The notes under the pieces: generated by a model
Databases searched by the model: none
What the model was told of the DNA's origin: nothing
Seen by the model: the letters and a program-made list of their open reading frames with translations, nothing else
Assembly: GCA_002501135.1 (NCBI GenBank)
Contig: DLRQ01000038.1
Coordinates: 1-40,781, forward strand
Origin: Candidatus Neomicrothrix sp. UBA7884
GTDB lineage: Bacteria; Actinomycetota; Acidimicrobiia; Acidimicrobiales; MedAcidi-G1
Length of the DNA: 40,781 nucleotides
Direction of reading: 5' to 3'
In this document: piece by piece, positions 29,926 through 37,431 of the stretch
Position numbering within the stretch: position 1 is the stretch's first letter
Layout of the letters: each line of letters starts with the position of its first letter
Translations under genes and position numbers: made by a program

Positions 29926-31035
29926 ATGCAGGACTACACCCAGGAACTCGCCGCCCTACGACGTCGGCTTAACGAGGCCACCGTCTATCTCAGAATCGTG
30001 GACCTCGTCGAGGAGCGTGGGCAACTCGAGGGCGAGATGGCCGACCCCGATCTGTGGAATGACCAGGACCGTGGCCGGCAGGTCCAGAAGGACCTTGCAC
30101 GCGTCGTAGACGACATCACCCTCCACGCCACCCTCGAAGGAAGCCTCGAGGACGTCGAAACCCTCGTGGAGATGGCTGTCGAGGAGGCCGACGAGTCTCT
30201 CGACGGCGAGATCATCGCCGCTCTCGGCAAGTTGGGAAGCTCCTTTGATGAGCTCGAGATGAGGTCACTGTTCGCTGGTCCATACGACGAGGGCGACGCG
30301 GTCTGTTCCGTCCAGTCCGGGGCCGGCGGAACCGACGCCCAGGACTGGGCCGAGACCCTGTTGCGCATGTACACCCGATGGGCCGAGCGCCGCGGTTTCA
30401 GCCTCCAGGTCGAATCCGTTTCGGTAGGAACCGAGGCCGGGATCAGCTCGGCCGAGTTCATCATCCGCGGGCGACACGCATTCGGCCTGATGCAGGGCGA
30501 GCGGGGAGTCCACCGCCTGGTGAGGATCTCACCTTTCAACAAGGAATCCAAGCGTCAGACCGCATTTGCATCTGTCTACGTCGTGCCCTTCTTCGAAGAG
30601 GTCGCAGATGAGGTATCCATTGACGAGACCGAGCTTCGGATCGACACCTACCGGTCATCGGGAGCCGGAGGCCAGCACGTGAACGTGACCGACTCGGCGG
30701 TTCGTATCACCCACATCCCAACCGGCATCGTCACCTCATGCCAGAACGAGCGCAGCCAGCACCAGAACAAGGACAGGGCGATGCAGATGCTTGCCGCCCG
30801 ACTGTTGGACCTCGAACGCCAGAAACGAGATGAGGAGCTGGCCGAGATCGGCGGGAAACAGAGCAACGTGGATTTCGGAAGCCAGATCCGCTCCTATGTT
30901 CTCCATCCGTACCAGATGGTCAAGGATCTGCGGACCGGACACGAGGTGGGAGACGTCACGGGGGTCCTCGACGGCGATCTGAGCGGTTTCATCGAGTCGT
31001 ACCTGAGGTGGGCACGTGCAGCCGACACCGCCTGA
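29926..31035 (+). CDS. prfB: Peptide chain release factor 2
   Basis: A 369-residue class I release factor for UGA and UAA. The SPF tripeptide that reads the stop codon is at 202-204, and the GGQ hydrolysis motif at 248-250 (SSGAGGQHVN). The whole protein reads in one frame from the ATG at 29926, so the autoregulatory in-frame UGA with +1 frameshift known from many prfB genes is not present. It follows secA by 19 bp with no clear promoter or Shine-Dalgarno of its own and is probably cotranscribed. Confidence 0.97.
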   Translation: MQDYTQELAALRRRLNEATVYLRIVDLVEERGQLEGEMADPDLWNDQDRGRQVQKDLARVVDDITLHATLEGSLEDVETLVEMAVEEADESLDGEIIAALGKLGSSFDELEMRSLFAGPYDEGDAVCSVQSGAGGTDAQDWAETLLRMYTRWAERRGFSLQVESVSVGTEAGISSAEFIIRGRHAFGLMQGERGVHRLVRISPFNKESKRQTAFASVYVVPFFEEVADEVSIDETELRIDTYRSSGAGGQHVNVTDSAVRITHIPTGIVTSCQNERSQHQNKDRAMQMLAARLLDLERQKRDEELAEIGGKQSNVDFGSQIRSYVLHPYQMVKDLRTGHEVGDVTGVLDGDLSGFIESYLRWARAADTA

Positions 31036-31086
31036 GGTCGCCACCCGCAGTGGGCGGGGCACCGCGATCCCCAGCCGGGGCTCTGG

Positions 31087-31092
31087 TACCGT
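31087..31092 (+). promoter_or_regulatory. Predicted -10 element of the ftsE unit
   Basis: TACCGT ends 7 nt before the GTG of an 18-codon micro-ORF (31100) and 68 nt before the ftsE GTG. Confidence 0.58.
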
Positions 31093-31099
31093 GCCCGCC

Positions 31100-31156
31100 G
31101 TGCCGATCTATAGCCACCTGAGGACGTTCGGGCACGCGCCTGACTGCAGGGGGTGA
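31100..31156 (+). CDS. Possible leaderless 18-codon leader peptide before ftsE
   Basis: GTG at 31100 begins a frame encoding (M)PIYSHLRTFGHAPDCRG and stopping with TGA at 31154-31156, four bases before the ftsE GTG. The last codons (AGGGGGTGA) supply the Shine-Dalgarno for ftsE. The start lies exactly 7 nt after the promoter hexamer, as for leaderless genes. The frame differs from ftsE. Confidence 0.45.
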   Translation: MPIYSHLRTFGHAPDCRG

Positions 31157-31160
31157 CCGG

Positions 31161-31838
31161 GTGATCAGGCTGGAGTCCGTCTCGAAGGTCTTCAAGGGTG
31201 ACGTAACCGCTTTGCGCGACGCAAGCGCCGAGATCCAGCGCGGAGAGTTCGTCTTCCTGGTGGGCCCCTCCGGTTCTGGCAAGTCAACCTTCATTCGGCT
31301 GCTGAACCGCGAAGAGGTAGCCGACTCCGGGCGCATAATGGTCGCCGGAAAGGACCTCGGATCTCTCAGTTCCTGGAGGGTTCCGTACCTGCGGCGCAAC
31401 ATCGGCTGCATCTTCCAGGACTACAAGCTGCTCTCCAAGAAGACGGTGTTCGAGAACGTGGCATTCGGGCTCGAGGTGATCGGACGCCCACGCCAGGTCA
31501 TCAGGCGCCAGGTGCCGGCAATTCTCGAACTCGTCGGCCTCAGCCGCAAGGCGGATAGGACCCCCGACGAACTCTCCGGCGGTGAACAGCAGAGGGTTTC
31601 CATAGCCAGGGCGTTCGTGAACCGTCCGTTGATCCTGCTGGCCGACGAACCGACCGGAAACCTGGACCCGGCAACCTCGGTAGGCATCATGCGGCTTCTT
31701 GATCGAATCAACCGCAGCGGCACCACCGTCGTGATGGCAACACACGACCGTGGCGTGGTCGACACCATGCGTCGGCGGGTAATCGAGTTGGACCGTGGTG
31801 TGATAGTCCGCGACGAGTCGCGGGGGGTCTACGACTGA
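31161..31838 (+). CDS. ftsE: Cell division ATP-binding protein FtsE
   Basis: A 225-residue ABC ATPase that drives FtsX to activate peptidoglycan hydrolases at the septum. Walker A is GPSGSGKST at 35-43, the signature LSGGEQQR starts at 138, Walker B is LILLADEP at 157-164, and the H-loop lies in MATHDR. The start is GTG with a G-rich Shine-Dalgarno formed by the end of the upstream micro-ORF. ftsX begins 28 bp later, linked by another micro-ORF. The order prfB-ftsE-ftsX is typical of actinobacteria. Confidence 0.97.
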   Translation: MIRLESVSKVFKGDVTALRDASAEIQRGEFVFLVGPSGSGKSTFIRLLNREEVADSGRIMVAGKDLGSLSSWRVPYLRRNIGCIFQDYKLLSKKTVFENVAFGLEVIGRPRQVIRRQVPAILELVGLSRKADRTPDELSGGEQQRVSIARAFVNRPLILLADEPTGNLDPATSVGIMRLLDRINRSGTTVVMATHDRGVVDTMRRRVIELDRGVIVRDESRGVYD

Positions 31839-31870
31839 TGGCCCTCCTGCAGTCGGGTGGTCCCGCGTGA
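31838..31870 (+). CDS. Possible 10-codon micro-ORF bridging ftsE and ftsX
   Basis: ATG at 31838 overlaps the ftsE stop (TGATG), encodes MALLQSGGPA, and stops with TGA at 31868-31870 that overlaps the ftsX GTG (GTGA). It exactly fills the gap between the two genes. It could pass ribosomes from ftsE to ftsX and so tie their output, but its length allows chance. Confidence 0.35.
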   Translation: MALLQSGGPA

Positions 31871-32763
31871 TCTACAGGCTCTGGTACTTCATCCGCGAGA
31901 CGGTCGTCAGCCTCTGGCGCAACCTCAGCCTCACACTCGCCGCCATCCTCACCGTTGGGATCTCCCTTTCGCTGGTCGGTACGTCGATTCTCGTCAGGGA
32001 GGGTGCCGATCGGGCCACTGCACAGTTCCAGGAAGGCGTCGAGTTCATTGTCTTCATGAACGCCGACCACACCCCTGACCAGGATGTGGCGATCCGCCAG
32101 GTCCTCGACACCAGCCCCGCTATCGCCCAGTACACATACATCGACAAGATGGCCGCCTACGAAGAGTTCCAGGTTCTGTTCGTCGACAAACCTGAGCTGA
32201 TCGAAAGCGTCACTCCCGACGTGATGCCGCCCTCGTACCGGATCGTTCCAGCCGACCCCGACGCAGCGAACGTCGCCGAGTTGGCGCGCCAGTTCTCAAG
32301 CCAGCCAGGTGTCAGGGAGGTGGCGACCGCCACCGATGCCATCCGCCAGATCGAGGACTTCTCAACCAGGGTCAGCCAGGTCCTGTTGGTGGCGGCAGTT
32401 GTCCTTGTCGTCGTTTCGGCGATGTTGATCCTGAACACGGTCTTCACGGCGATTGGTGCCCGTCGCGAAGAGATTGAGGTCATGAAGCTGGTTGGCGCCA
32501 CCAACTGGTTCGTGCGGATTCCCTTCATGCTCGAGGGGACGATCCATGGCTTGATCGGAGCAGCGCTGGCCATACCGTGCCTGTTCGTCGTCGAGAACCA
32601 GGTGCTCTCCTTCTTCCAGGAGTCCGATGTCGTTCCGCTATTCCGCGGCTTTGCCGTGCCTGACGGCTTTGTCTGGGACACCAGCCTGTGGCTCCTCCTG
32701 CTCGGAGGAACTGTCGGAATGCTTGGCTCAGCCGTCGCAGTCACGCGTTACCTGGACGTCTGA
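31867..32763 (+). CDS. ftsX: Cell division protein FtsX
   Basis: A 298-residue membrane partner of FtsE. Four membrane segments are visible at about 20-42, 170-192, 218-240 and 265-288, with a large extracellular loop between the first two that would contact a cell-wall hydrolase. The conserved EEIEVMKLVGATNWFVRIPF segment lies after the second membrane span. The start is GTG at 31867, with GGTGG 6 nt upstream. It is followed after 4 bp by a Rieske protein gene rather than smpB. Confidence 0.95.
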   Translation: MIYRLWYFIRETVVSLWRNLSLTLAAILTVGISLSLVGTSILVREGADRATAQFQEGVEFIVFMNADHTPDQDVAIRQVLDTSPAIAQYTYIDKMAAYEEFQVLFVDKPELIESVTPDVMPPSYRIVPADPDAANVAELARQFSSQPGVREVATATDAIRQIEDFSTRVSQVLLVAAVVLVVVSAMLILNTVFTAIGARREEIEVMKLVGATNWFVRIPFMLEGTIHGLIGAALAIPCLFVVENQVLSFFQESDVVPLFRGFAVPDGFVWDTSLWLLLLGGTVGMLGSAVAVTRYLDV

Positions 32764-32767
32764 ACCG

Positions 32768-33112
32768 GTGGGAGGCCCCGGAGAGGGTTGGGTCCGCATC
32801 TGCGATTCCAGCCTTCCAGCGGGTGGCATCATCGGCGCCACCGTTGGCGACGAGGACCTGGTGGTATGGCGCTCAATGGCCGGCATTCCGTGCGTGGCAG
32901 AGGCCCGCTGTCCCCACCAGTGGTCACATCTGGCTGGCGAGGGAGCCGTAGACGGCGAGGAACTTGTCTGTCTCACCCACCTGTGGCGTTTCACAGCCGA
33001 TGGTCAGGGCTGGAAGGAAAACGTGAACGGCCGCCGCGACCGCAAGGGCGACCTGGTGGTTACGCCGTGTGTTGAACAAGATGGCGGCATCTGGGTTCAG
33101 CCCGGGGGCTGA
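32768..33112 (+). CDS. Small Rieske [2Fe-2S] protein
   Basis: A 114-residue stand-alone Rieske ferredoxin-like protein. Cluster ligands are C48-x-H50 (RCPHQW) and C68-x-x-H71 (CLTHLW), 17 residues apart, as in the Rieske fold. It has no oxygenase catalytic domain, membrane anchor or signal peptide, so it is most like the soluble ferredoxins of oxygenase or nitrite reductase systems. No partner oxygenase is nearby. Start GTG at 32768, 4 bp after ftsX, where it ends the ftsEX operon. Its stop codon lies inside a terminator hairpin. Confidence 0.85.
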   Translation: MGGPGEGWVRICDSSLPAGGIIGATVGDEDLVVWRSMAGIPCVAEARCPHQWSHLAGEGAVDGEELVCLTHLWRFTADGQGWKENVNGRRDRKGDLVVTPCVEQDGGIWVQPGG

Positions 33113-33124
33113 ACGCCGGTTTTC
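33095..33124 (+). terminator. Intrinsic terminator overlapping the Rieske stop codon
   Basis: GTTCAGCC-CGGG-GGCTGAAC: a perfect 8-bp stem with a 4-nt loop at 33095-33114, then GCCGG and four T. The TGA stop (33110-33112) is within the 3' arm. It ends the ftsE-ftsX-Rieske operon. Confidence 0.68.
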
Positions 33125-33175
33125 ACCAGCCCCCGGCCATGAAAGACTCAGACTTCATCCAAACGGAGGAATCAG

Positions 33176-34231
33176 ATGGCCATAGACGGAGACCTCCTCA
33201 AGAAGTACACGCTCACCACGTGGGGTTTCAAGCAGGGCGAAGCGGTCTCGTTGATGATCAACCTGGGTGTCCGCCTCGGCATTTACGCGGCTCTCGACGG
33301 TGCCGGCAGCGTCACCGCATCCGATCTGGCAGCAGCTACGGGACTCCATGAGCGTTGGTTGAGGGAGTGGCTGCGTGCCCAGGCGGCGGCTGGTCTGGTG
33401 GTGAGCGACGACGGCGAGATGTTCCTGCTGGAGGACGAGGCGGCCATGGTGCTGGCGAGGGTGGACACGCCCACCTACGCCGGGGGCGTCTTCTCCCATA
33501 TCCGCCACCCAAGGGTGGCTGATGGCCTCGAGGAGGCCTTTCGGACCGGTCTGGGCCTTACCTATGACGGTCAGGGCGAAGGTTCTGAACACCACGTCGA
33601 GGCGATGCTCGCCCCTATGGCCCGGGCGCTCCTAGTGCCCACGGTCATCCCGGCACTGGCCGATGTCGTGGACCGCCTCGAGGCAGGGGCGAAGGTCGTC
33701 GACATCGGCTGTGGAACCGGTCTGGCACTCCAGTTGATGGCTGAGGCATGGCCCAGGTCGACCTATGAGGGCTACGACGTCTCGGAGCGGGCGGTGGCTG
33801 TAGCGAGGGAACGGTTCGCCGTTGTCGACAATGTCACCGTCCACCTGGCGGGTGCAGAGGACGTGTCGGCGACGGCCGACGCCGACCTGGTGATGACCAT
33901 GGACTGCCTGCATGACATGCCCCGACCAGACCTTGCCATGACCGCCATCCGGGGTGCCATCGCCGCCGGGGGAACGTGGCTCGTCAAGGAGATCAAGTCC
34001 TCGCCGGAGTGGTCGTTGAACCTGCGTAATCCGATGCTCGCCATGATGTACTCCACGTCGGTGGCGTCGTGCATGTCCTCGGCAATGTCGACACCGGACG
34101 GGTTGGGCCTTGGAACGCTCGGCCTTGACCCGGTGACCCTCGAGGAGATGGTGACCGAAGCCGGCTTCACCCGGTTCACGATGCACGATCTCAACGACCC
34201 GACGAACCTGTACTACGAGATTCGGCCTTAG
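33176..34231 (+). CDS. Winged-helix class I SAM-dependent methyltransferase
   Basis: A 351-residue methyltransferase. The N-terminal part (about 20-95) is a winged helix-turn-helix-like dimerisation region (ASDLAAATGLHERWLREWL), and the Rossmann core has VVDIGCGTGLAL from 174. Layout and length resemble mycobacterial Rv2258c-type proteins, whose substrate is unknown; small-molecule O-methylation is a guess. It has the best Shine-Dalgarno in the window (GGAGGA, 5 nt from the ATG) and lacks the leaderless promoter, so it is probably expressed differently. It stands alone between a terminator and a convergent gene. Confidence 0.85.
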   Translation: MAIDGDLLKKYTLTTWGFKQGEAVSLMINLGVRLGIYAALDGAGSVTASDLAAATGLHERWLREWLRAQAAAGLVVSDDGEMFLLEDEAAMVLARVDTPTYAGGVFSHIRHPRVADGLEEAFRTGLGLTYDGQGEGSEHHVEAMLAPMARALLVPTVIPALADVVDRLEAGAKVVDIGCGTGLALQLMAEAWPRSTYEGYDVSERAVAVARERFAVVDNVTVHLAGAEDVSATADADLVMTMDCLHDMPRPDLAMTAIRGAIAAGGTWLVKEIKSSPEWSLNLRNPMLAMMYSTSVASCMSSAMSTPDGLGLGTLGLDPVTLEEMVTEAGFTRFTMHDLNDPTNLYYEIRP

Positions 34232-34235
34232 GACC

Positions 34236-35915
34236 TCAGCCGAGCCTCCGGTAGCCGCCGACGGGCACGATGCAGCCGAGATCGATCCCACCCGGGTCTA
34301 CCGGGTCCAGACCGCACGGGTACCCGTACTCAAGGTCGAGCACGCCATCGGGGAGGGAGTGCTTTCGGTGTCCGCTGGTGGACGGGAGCATTCCCGGCAG
34401 GTCGACCGGGCCCAGGTGCTCAAGGGCGTGCACTACGTCGCTGCGTCGCAGATCGGGCCCGGCGTCATAGATCGAGCGGGCCACAATCCGCATGACAGCG
34501 CAGGCCTCAACAACAGTTCGGAAGATGTCAGAAGTTGGTGGGAACGTCTTGCCGGTAGGCCTACCTGACGCACGTGCGTATTCGGTGTTGCACATGGCGT
34601 CGAACGCGGGGATCTCACTGCCGGGGAGGCGGGACGCCCCGGTCGGCTGGGAGGCCACGATCAGAGCCCCGTCGTAGAACGCCCCGGCGGCTGGCCCGGC
34701 GAACGAGGCGACATTGCTGGCGGCCACATCGCCGGCCTGGTCGTTCAGGCCTGCCTGGACAAACGTGGGACGGGGCATTTCCTGCTTGACCATTTCTCCG
34801 ACGAGGCCCGGCAGAGAGGGCATGTTCAACAGCGGAAACACGACGTCGGTGTCAGCGGCAATCATCCGGGATACAGCGGTGTCGTGACCCAGGCGACAGG
34901 TGGCTGAGCCCTCGCAACCCACAAGGTGGAGCACGGGCTCGTAGCCGAGCCAGCGGAGTGGCTTGATCAGGCCACTCTCGACCGAGTCAGGCTGACCGGC
35001 CGAGTCGCCCACCACCACGGCGATCGACCTGCCGGACAGAAGTCCTCGCTCCTCAGCGGACTTGACGGTGGCAGCCAGAAGTACCTCCGAGGCTGGCGAC
35101 AGGGTAAGCAGGGCTCCGTCGGCATCGGCAATCAGATCCAGTGGGTGGGCCCCGGTGCTGACGACGCCGACGTCGTGTTCCACGGCGACACAACGAACTG
35201 CGGAACTTCCGAGTCCGGCCATATCCACGACCAGGACTGCCGGCATCGACTCGGTCGCTTCGATGCAGGCGGCAGCCTGCAGTGTGTCGAGGTCAACGCC
35301 AGCTCCGCCGAGGGCCGGCGCATCCACGATCCGGAGGTCGATAAGCCTCCCGAAGATGCCTCCACACTCGTTGTTCACAAGGTTTGCAAAGACCTCGAGG
35401 ATCGAAGCCGACTCATCTGGGGGGATCGACATGCCGATCCTCGCCAACTCGTCGAGACGTGTGCGGATCTGGACGATGGTGACCATCTGGTCGGTGATCC
35501 CGCGGTCGGTTGCATGTGGTTCATCTTCTTGAGGCTCCACCGACAGGCAGAAGCGTTCAAGGGGTTGAAACGGATGTGTCCGGTTGAAGGTGTCCTGGAA
35601 GGCTTCAAAGTCCGGTGAAGGCAGGAAAGGTTCCGACAGCGGTTCCGGCACGGTTGAAACAGGTTGGATGGTCTCCACTCCGGATGGTGCTGCCGTTGTC
35701 GACACAGGAGCCGAAGTTGAATGGGTGGCGGCTGCAGAGGCGGGGGCGGTGCTGCCAGCTGGAAGCGTCGTCGCTGCCGGCAGAACAGAAACGTCGCTTC
35801 CCGGTGCGGATTCCGTCGGGCCCTCTGGCGTGCACGCGAGCGCCACGATGGCAACCAGCACCAGGTATCCGATTGCTCGTGCTGGCTGTCGGTCCACGGT
35901 TCCCTCGGGGTCCAC
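34236..35915 (-). CDS. Periplasmic-binding-fold lipoprotein (branched-chain amino acid receptor-like)
   Basis: A 559-residue exported protein. Residues 14-28 are a signal sequence ending in a weak lipobox (VALAC, C28), followed by a Ser/Thr/Pro/Ala-rich linker to about residue 95. The remainder resembles the type I periplasmic-binding (Leu/Ile/Val receptor) fold, with GRSIAVVVGDSAG and ADTDVVFPLLNMPSLPGLVGEM stretches. No ABC permease or ATPase is adjacent, so it may be an orphan receptor. Start GTG at 35915; a GTG six codons later is equally possible. No leaderless promoter is seen. Confidence 0.72.
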   Translation of the reverse strand: MDPEGTVDRQPARAIGYLVLVAIVALACTPEGPTESAPGSDVSVLPAATTLPAGSTAPASAAATHSTSAPVSTTAAPSGVETIQPVSTVPEPLSEPFLPSPDFEAFQDTFNRTHPFQPLERFCLSVEPQEDEPHATDRGITDQMVTIVQIRTRLDELARIGMSIPPDESASILEVFANLVNNECGGIFGRLIDLRIVDAPALGGAGVDLDTLQAAACIEATESMPAVLVVDMAGLGSSAVRCVAVEHDVGVVSTGAHPLDLIADADGALLTLSPASEVLLAATVKSAEERGLLSGRSIAVVVGDSAGQPDSVESGLIKPLRWLGYEPVLHLVGCEGSATCRLGHDTAVSRMIAADTDVVFPLLNMPSLPGLVGEMVKQEMPRPTFVQAGLNDQAGDVAASNVASFAGPAAGAFYDGALIVASQPTGASRLPGSEIPAFDAMCNTEYARASGRPTGKTFPPTSDIFRTVVEACAVMRIVARSIYDAGPDLRRSDVVHALEHLGPVDLPGMLPSTSGHRKHSLPDGVLDLEYGYPCGLDPVDPGGIDLGCIVPVGGYRRLG

Positions 35916-36048
35916 TTAATCTGGAGATCTGTTCCCAGGGGTTGCCACCTGAGCCTGTGTGAGTCTGTCGCATAGGCGGCTGACTTCCAGTGCATACCAC
36001 GAGCAGCTCCTGATGGTGGGGGTGTCGGGCGCGGCAGCCCGCAGTGCG

Positions 36049-36054
36049 TAGCCT
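36049..36054 (+). promoter_or_regulatory. Predicted -10 element of the unit at 36062-37383
   Basis: TAGCCT ends 7 nt before the GTG of a 7-codon micro-ORF (36062) and 27 nt before the main ATG. Confidence 0.58.
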
Positions 36055-36061
36055 CGGCCCG

Positions 36062-36085
36062 GTGCGAACCCGGGGCAGCAGATGA
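36062..36085 (+). CDS. Possible leaderless 7-codon leader peptide
   Basis: GTG at 36062 opens a frame encoding (M)RTRGSR that stops with TGA at 36083-36085, overlapping the next ATG (36082) as ATGA. The promoter spacing of exactly 7 nt predicts that the mRNA starts with this GTG. Confidence 0.42.
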   Translation: MRTRGSR

Positions 36086-37383
36086 GCGATGACAGGTCCC
36101 TGGACGACGAGGCCCCTGTGGGTCCGGACCAGGCCGGCGGCGAAACCGGAGAGCAACCGGCGCTACCCGAACAGGCCCGCACCGAACCCGGGACCGAAGT
36201 GTCTGCCGGTCTTCGCGAGCGCAGATCCACCTTCTTTCGTGTCAGGAGCGAGTCAGGCTCCCCGGTAGATGGCATTGCCATCGAACCCGGCCGCCGCTGG
36301 ACACAGCCAGAGGCAGATCGTCAGATCCGCACCTTCCTGATCAGGATGGCCGGGGATCGCCGTCTCACCCATCGGTCCGACCCCGTCGAACTCGTCCGCG
36401 AGAACGACCTGATGCTGTTGTTCGGCCCCGAGGAGGAAGAGGCCTTTGCACGCCTGGCGCTCCGGTTTCCAGACGAGACCGTGGCCGTCTGGGCGACGCT
36501 GCTCAGCGGTGGCGACAGATCTGAGGCATTTGGTCCCCGCTCAAGGTCCGACAGGCGCGACGAGACGGTAATCGAACAGGCGCTCCGCCTGGGAATGCGC
36601 AAGCGGATTGCCAGTTCTCTCCTGCTGATCGCCCTGCTGGTCGGTGGGGTAATGGTCGGGCGACCGCTGCTTGAACAGGACCCCGTAGATCGAATCGACA
36701 GGTCACTACGCTTTTCTTCAGCTGACGAGGCGGTGGACGCCGACTCCGATGAGGTCGGACCAGTCTCAGGTGGCCCACCGGTGGCGGCACCTGCACTGAC
36801 CGCTGTTGCCGACCGACCGGTAGCGATCCTGCGCGGCGACGAACCTCTCGTTGAGCGCATCATGGTTCGGGTGCCGGACTCCGCCCTGCCGGTCCCACGT
36901 GGCCTGCTGACGGCAGCAGTATTCGAACACATCGGTGGCCAGGTCGCCCTCGTCGGCCCCGACGGATGGGTGGACTCAGCCTGCATCAGGGTCTCAGTGG
37001 TTACCGACAGGCTGCGACCGCTCGACACCGTTCTCTACGAGGGACCCGACGCTGCATGTCCGGCCGGACTCTCAGGACGGACAGCCTCGGTGACCTGCCT
37101 TGGTTCGGCTGGCATAGTCCTGGCAATCCAGATCCCCCAGGGAGAGGTAGCCCTGATCGAAGGCGGGACCGGATGGGCCGAGGCGGTCCGCTTCGGTATC
37201 GAATCGCCTGTCAGCCCTTCGGGACTATGGGAGACCCTTGCCATCCGGGGCACCATTTCGGTTGAGGTCGGCACCGCCTCGGTGGCCGTGCCCCGCTTTG
37301 GTGGAGCGGCCGGCGACGAACTCACCCTTGACCTCGGAACGGGTGCGTCAGGGCGCCGCACAGCGACCTGCACCCTTGTCTGA
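36082..37383 (+). CDS. Unrecognised single-pass membrane protein
   Basis: A 433-residue protein I cannot assign. Residues 1-60 are acidic and likely disordered. Residues 61-145 are a compact charged domain (ending AVWATLLSGGD) that would be cytoplasmic. One membrane segment spans about 177-193, and the C-terminal 240 residues, rich in Val, Ala and Gly with cysteines near 319, 339 and 430, would be outside the cell. It is preceded by a leaderless micro-ORF and faces away from the lipoprotein gene. SRAP follows after a hairpin. Confidence 0.75.
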   Translation: MSDDRSLDDEAPVGPDQAGGETGEQPALPEQARTEPGTEVSAGLRERRSTFFRVRSESGSPVDGIAIEPGRRWTQPEADRQIRTFLIRMAGDRRLTHRSDPVELVRENDLMLLFGPEEEEAFARLALRFPDETVAVWATLLSGGDRSEAFGPRSRSDRRDETVIEQALRLGMRKRIASSLLLIALLVGGVMVGRPLLEQDPVDRIDRSLRFSSADEAVDADSDEVGPVSGGPPVAAPALTAVADRPVAILRGDEPLVERIMVRVPDSALPVPRGLLTAAVFEHIGGQVALVGPDGWVDSACIRVSVVTDRLRPLDTVLYEGPDAACPAGLSGRTASVTCLGSAGIVLAIQIPQGEVALIEGGTGWAEAVRFGIESPVSPSGLWETLAIRGTISVEVGTASVAVPRFGGAAGDELTLDLGTGASGRRTATCTLV

Positions 37384-37396
37384 CCGTGGCAGAAAT

Positions 37397-37416
37397 GGTG
37401 GTGCTCAAGGACCACC
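37397..37416 (+). terminator. Hairpin between the unknown gene and the SRAP gene
   Basis: GGTGGT-N8-ACCACC, perfect 6-bp arms, 13 nt after the stop codon and 2 nt before the SRAP -10 element. It may end the upstream unit or act as an operator over the SRAP promoter. Confidence 0.4.
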
Positions 37417-37418
37417 GA

Positions 37419-37424
37419 TACCGT
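37419..37424 (+). promoter_or_regulatory. Predicted leaderless -10 element of the SRAP-DUF2079 operon
   Basis: TACCGT ends 7 nt before the ATG at 37432. This places the catalytic cysteine at position 2, as the enzyme requires, and so is an independent check on the promoter rule. Confidence 0.68.
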
Positions 37425-37431
37425 GTGGAGT

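Noticed and set aside
29880..29930. A programmed frameshift site at the start of prfB
   Set aside because: The coding frame is continuous from 29926 to the stop at 31035, with no internal UGA needing a shift.
33139..33351. An ATG-initiated frame overlapping the start of the methyltransferase gene
   Set aside because: It has no promoter at leaderless distance, runs 175 bases into the methyltransferase gene and shows no family signature, unlike the four micro-ORFs that stop at a start codon.
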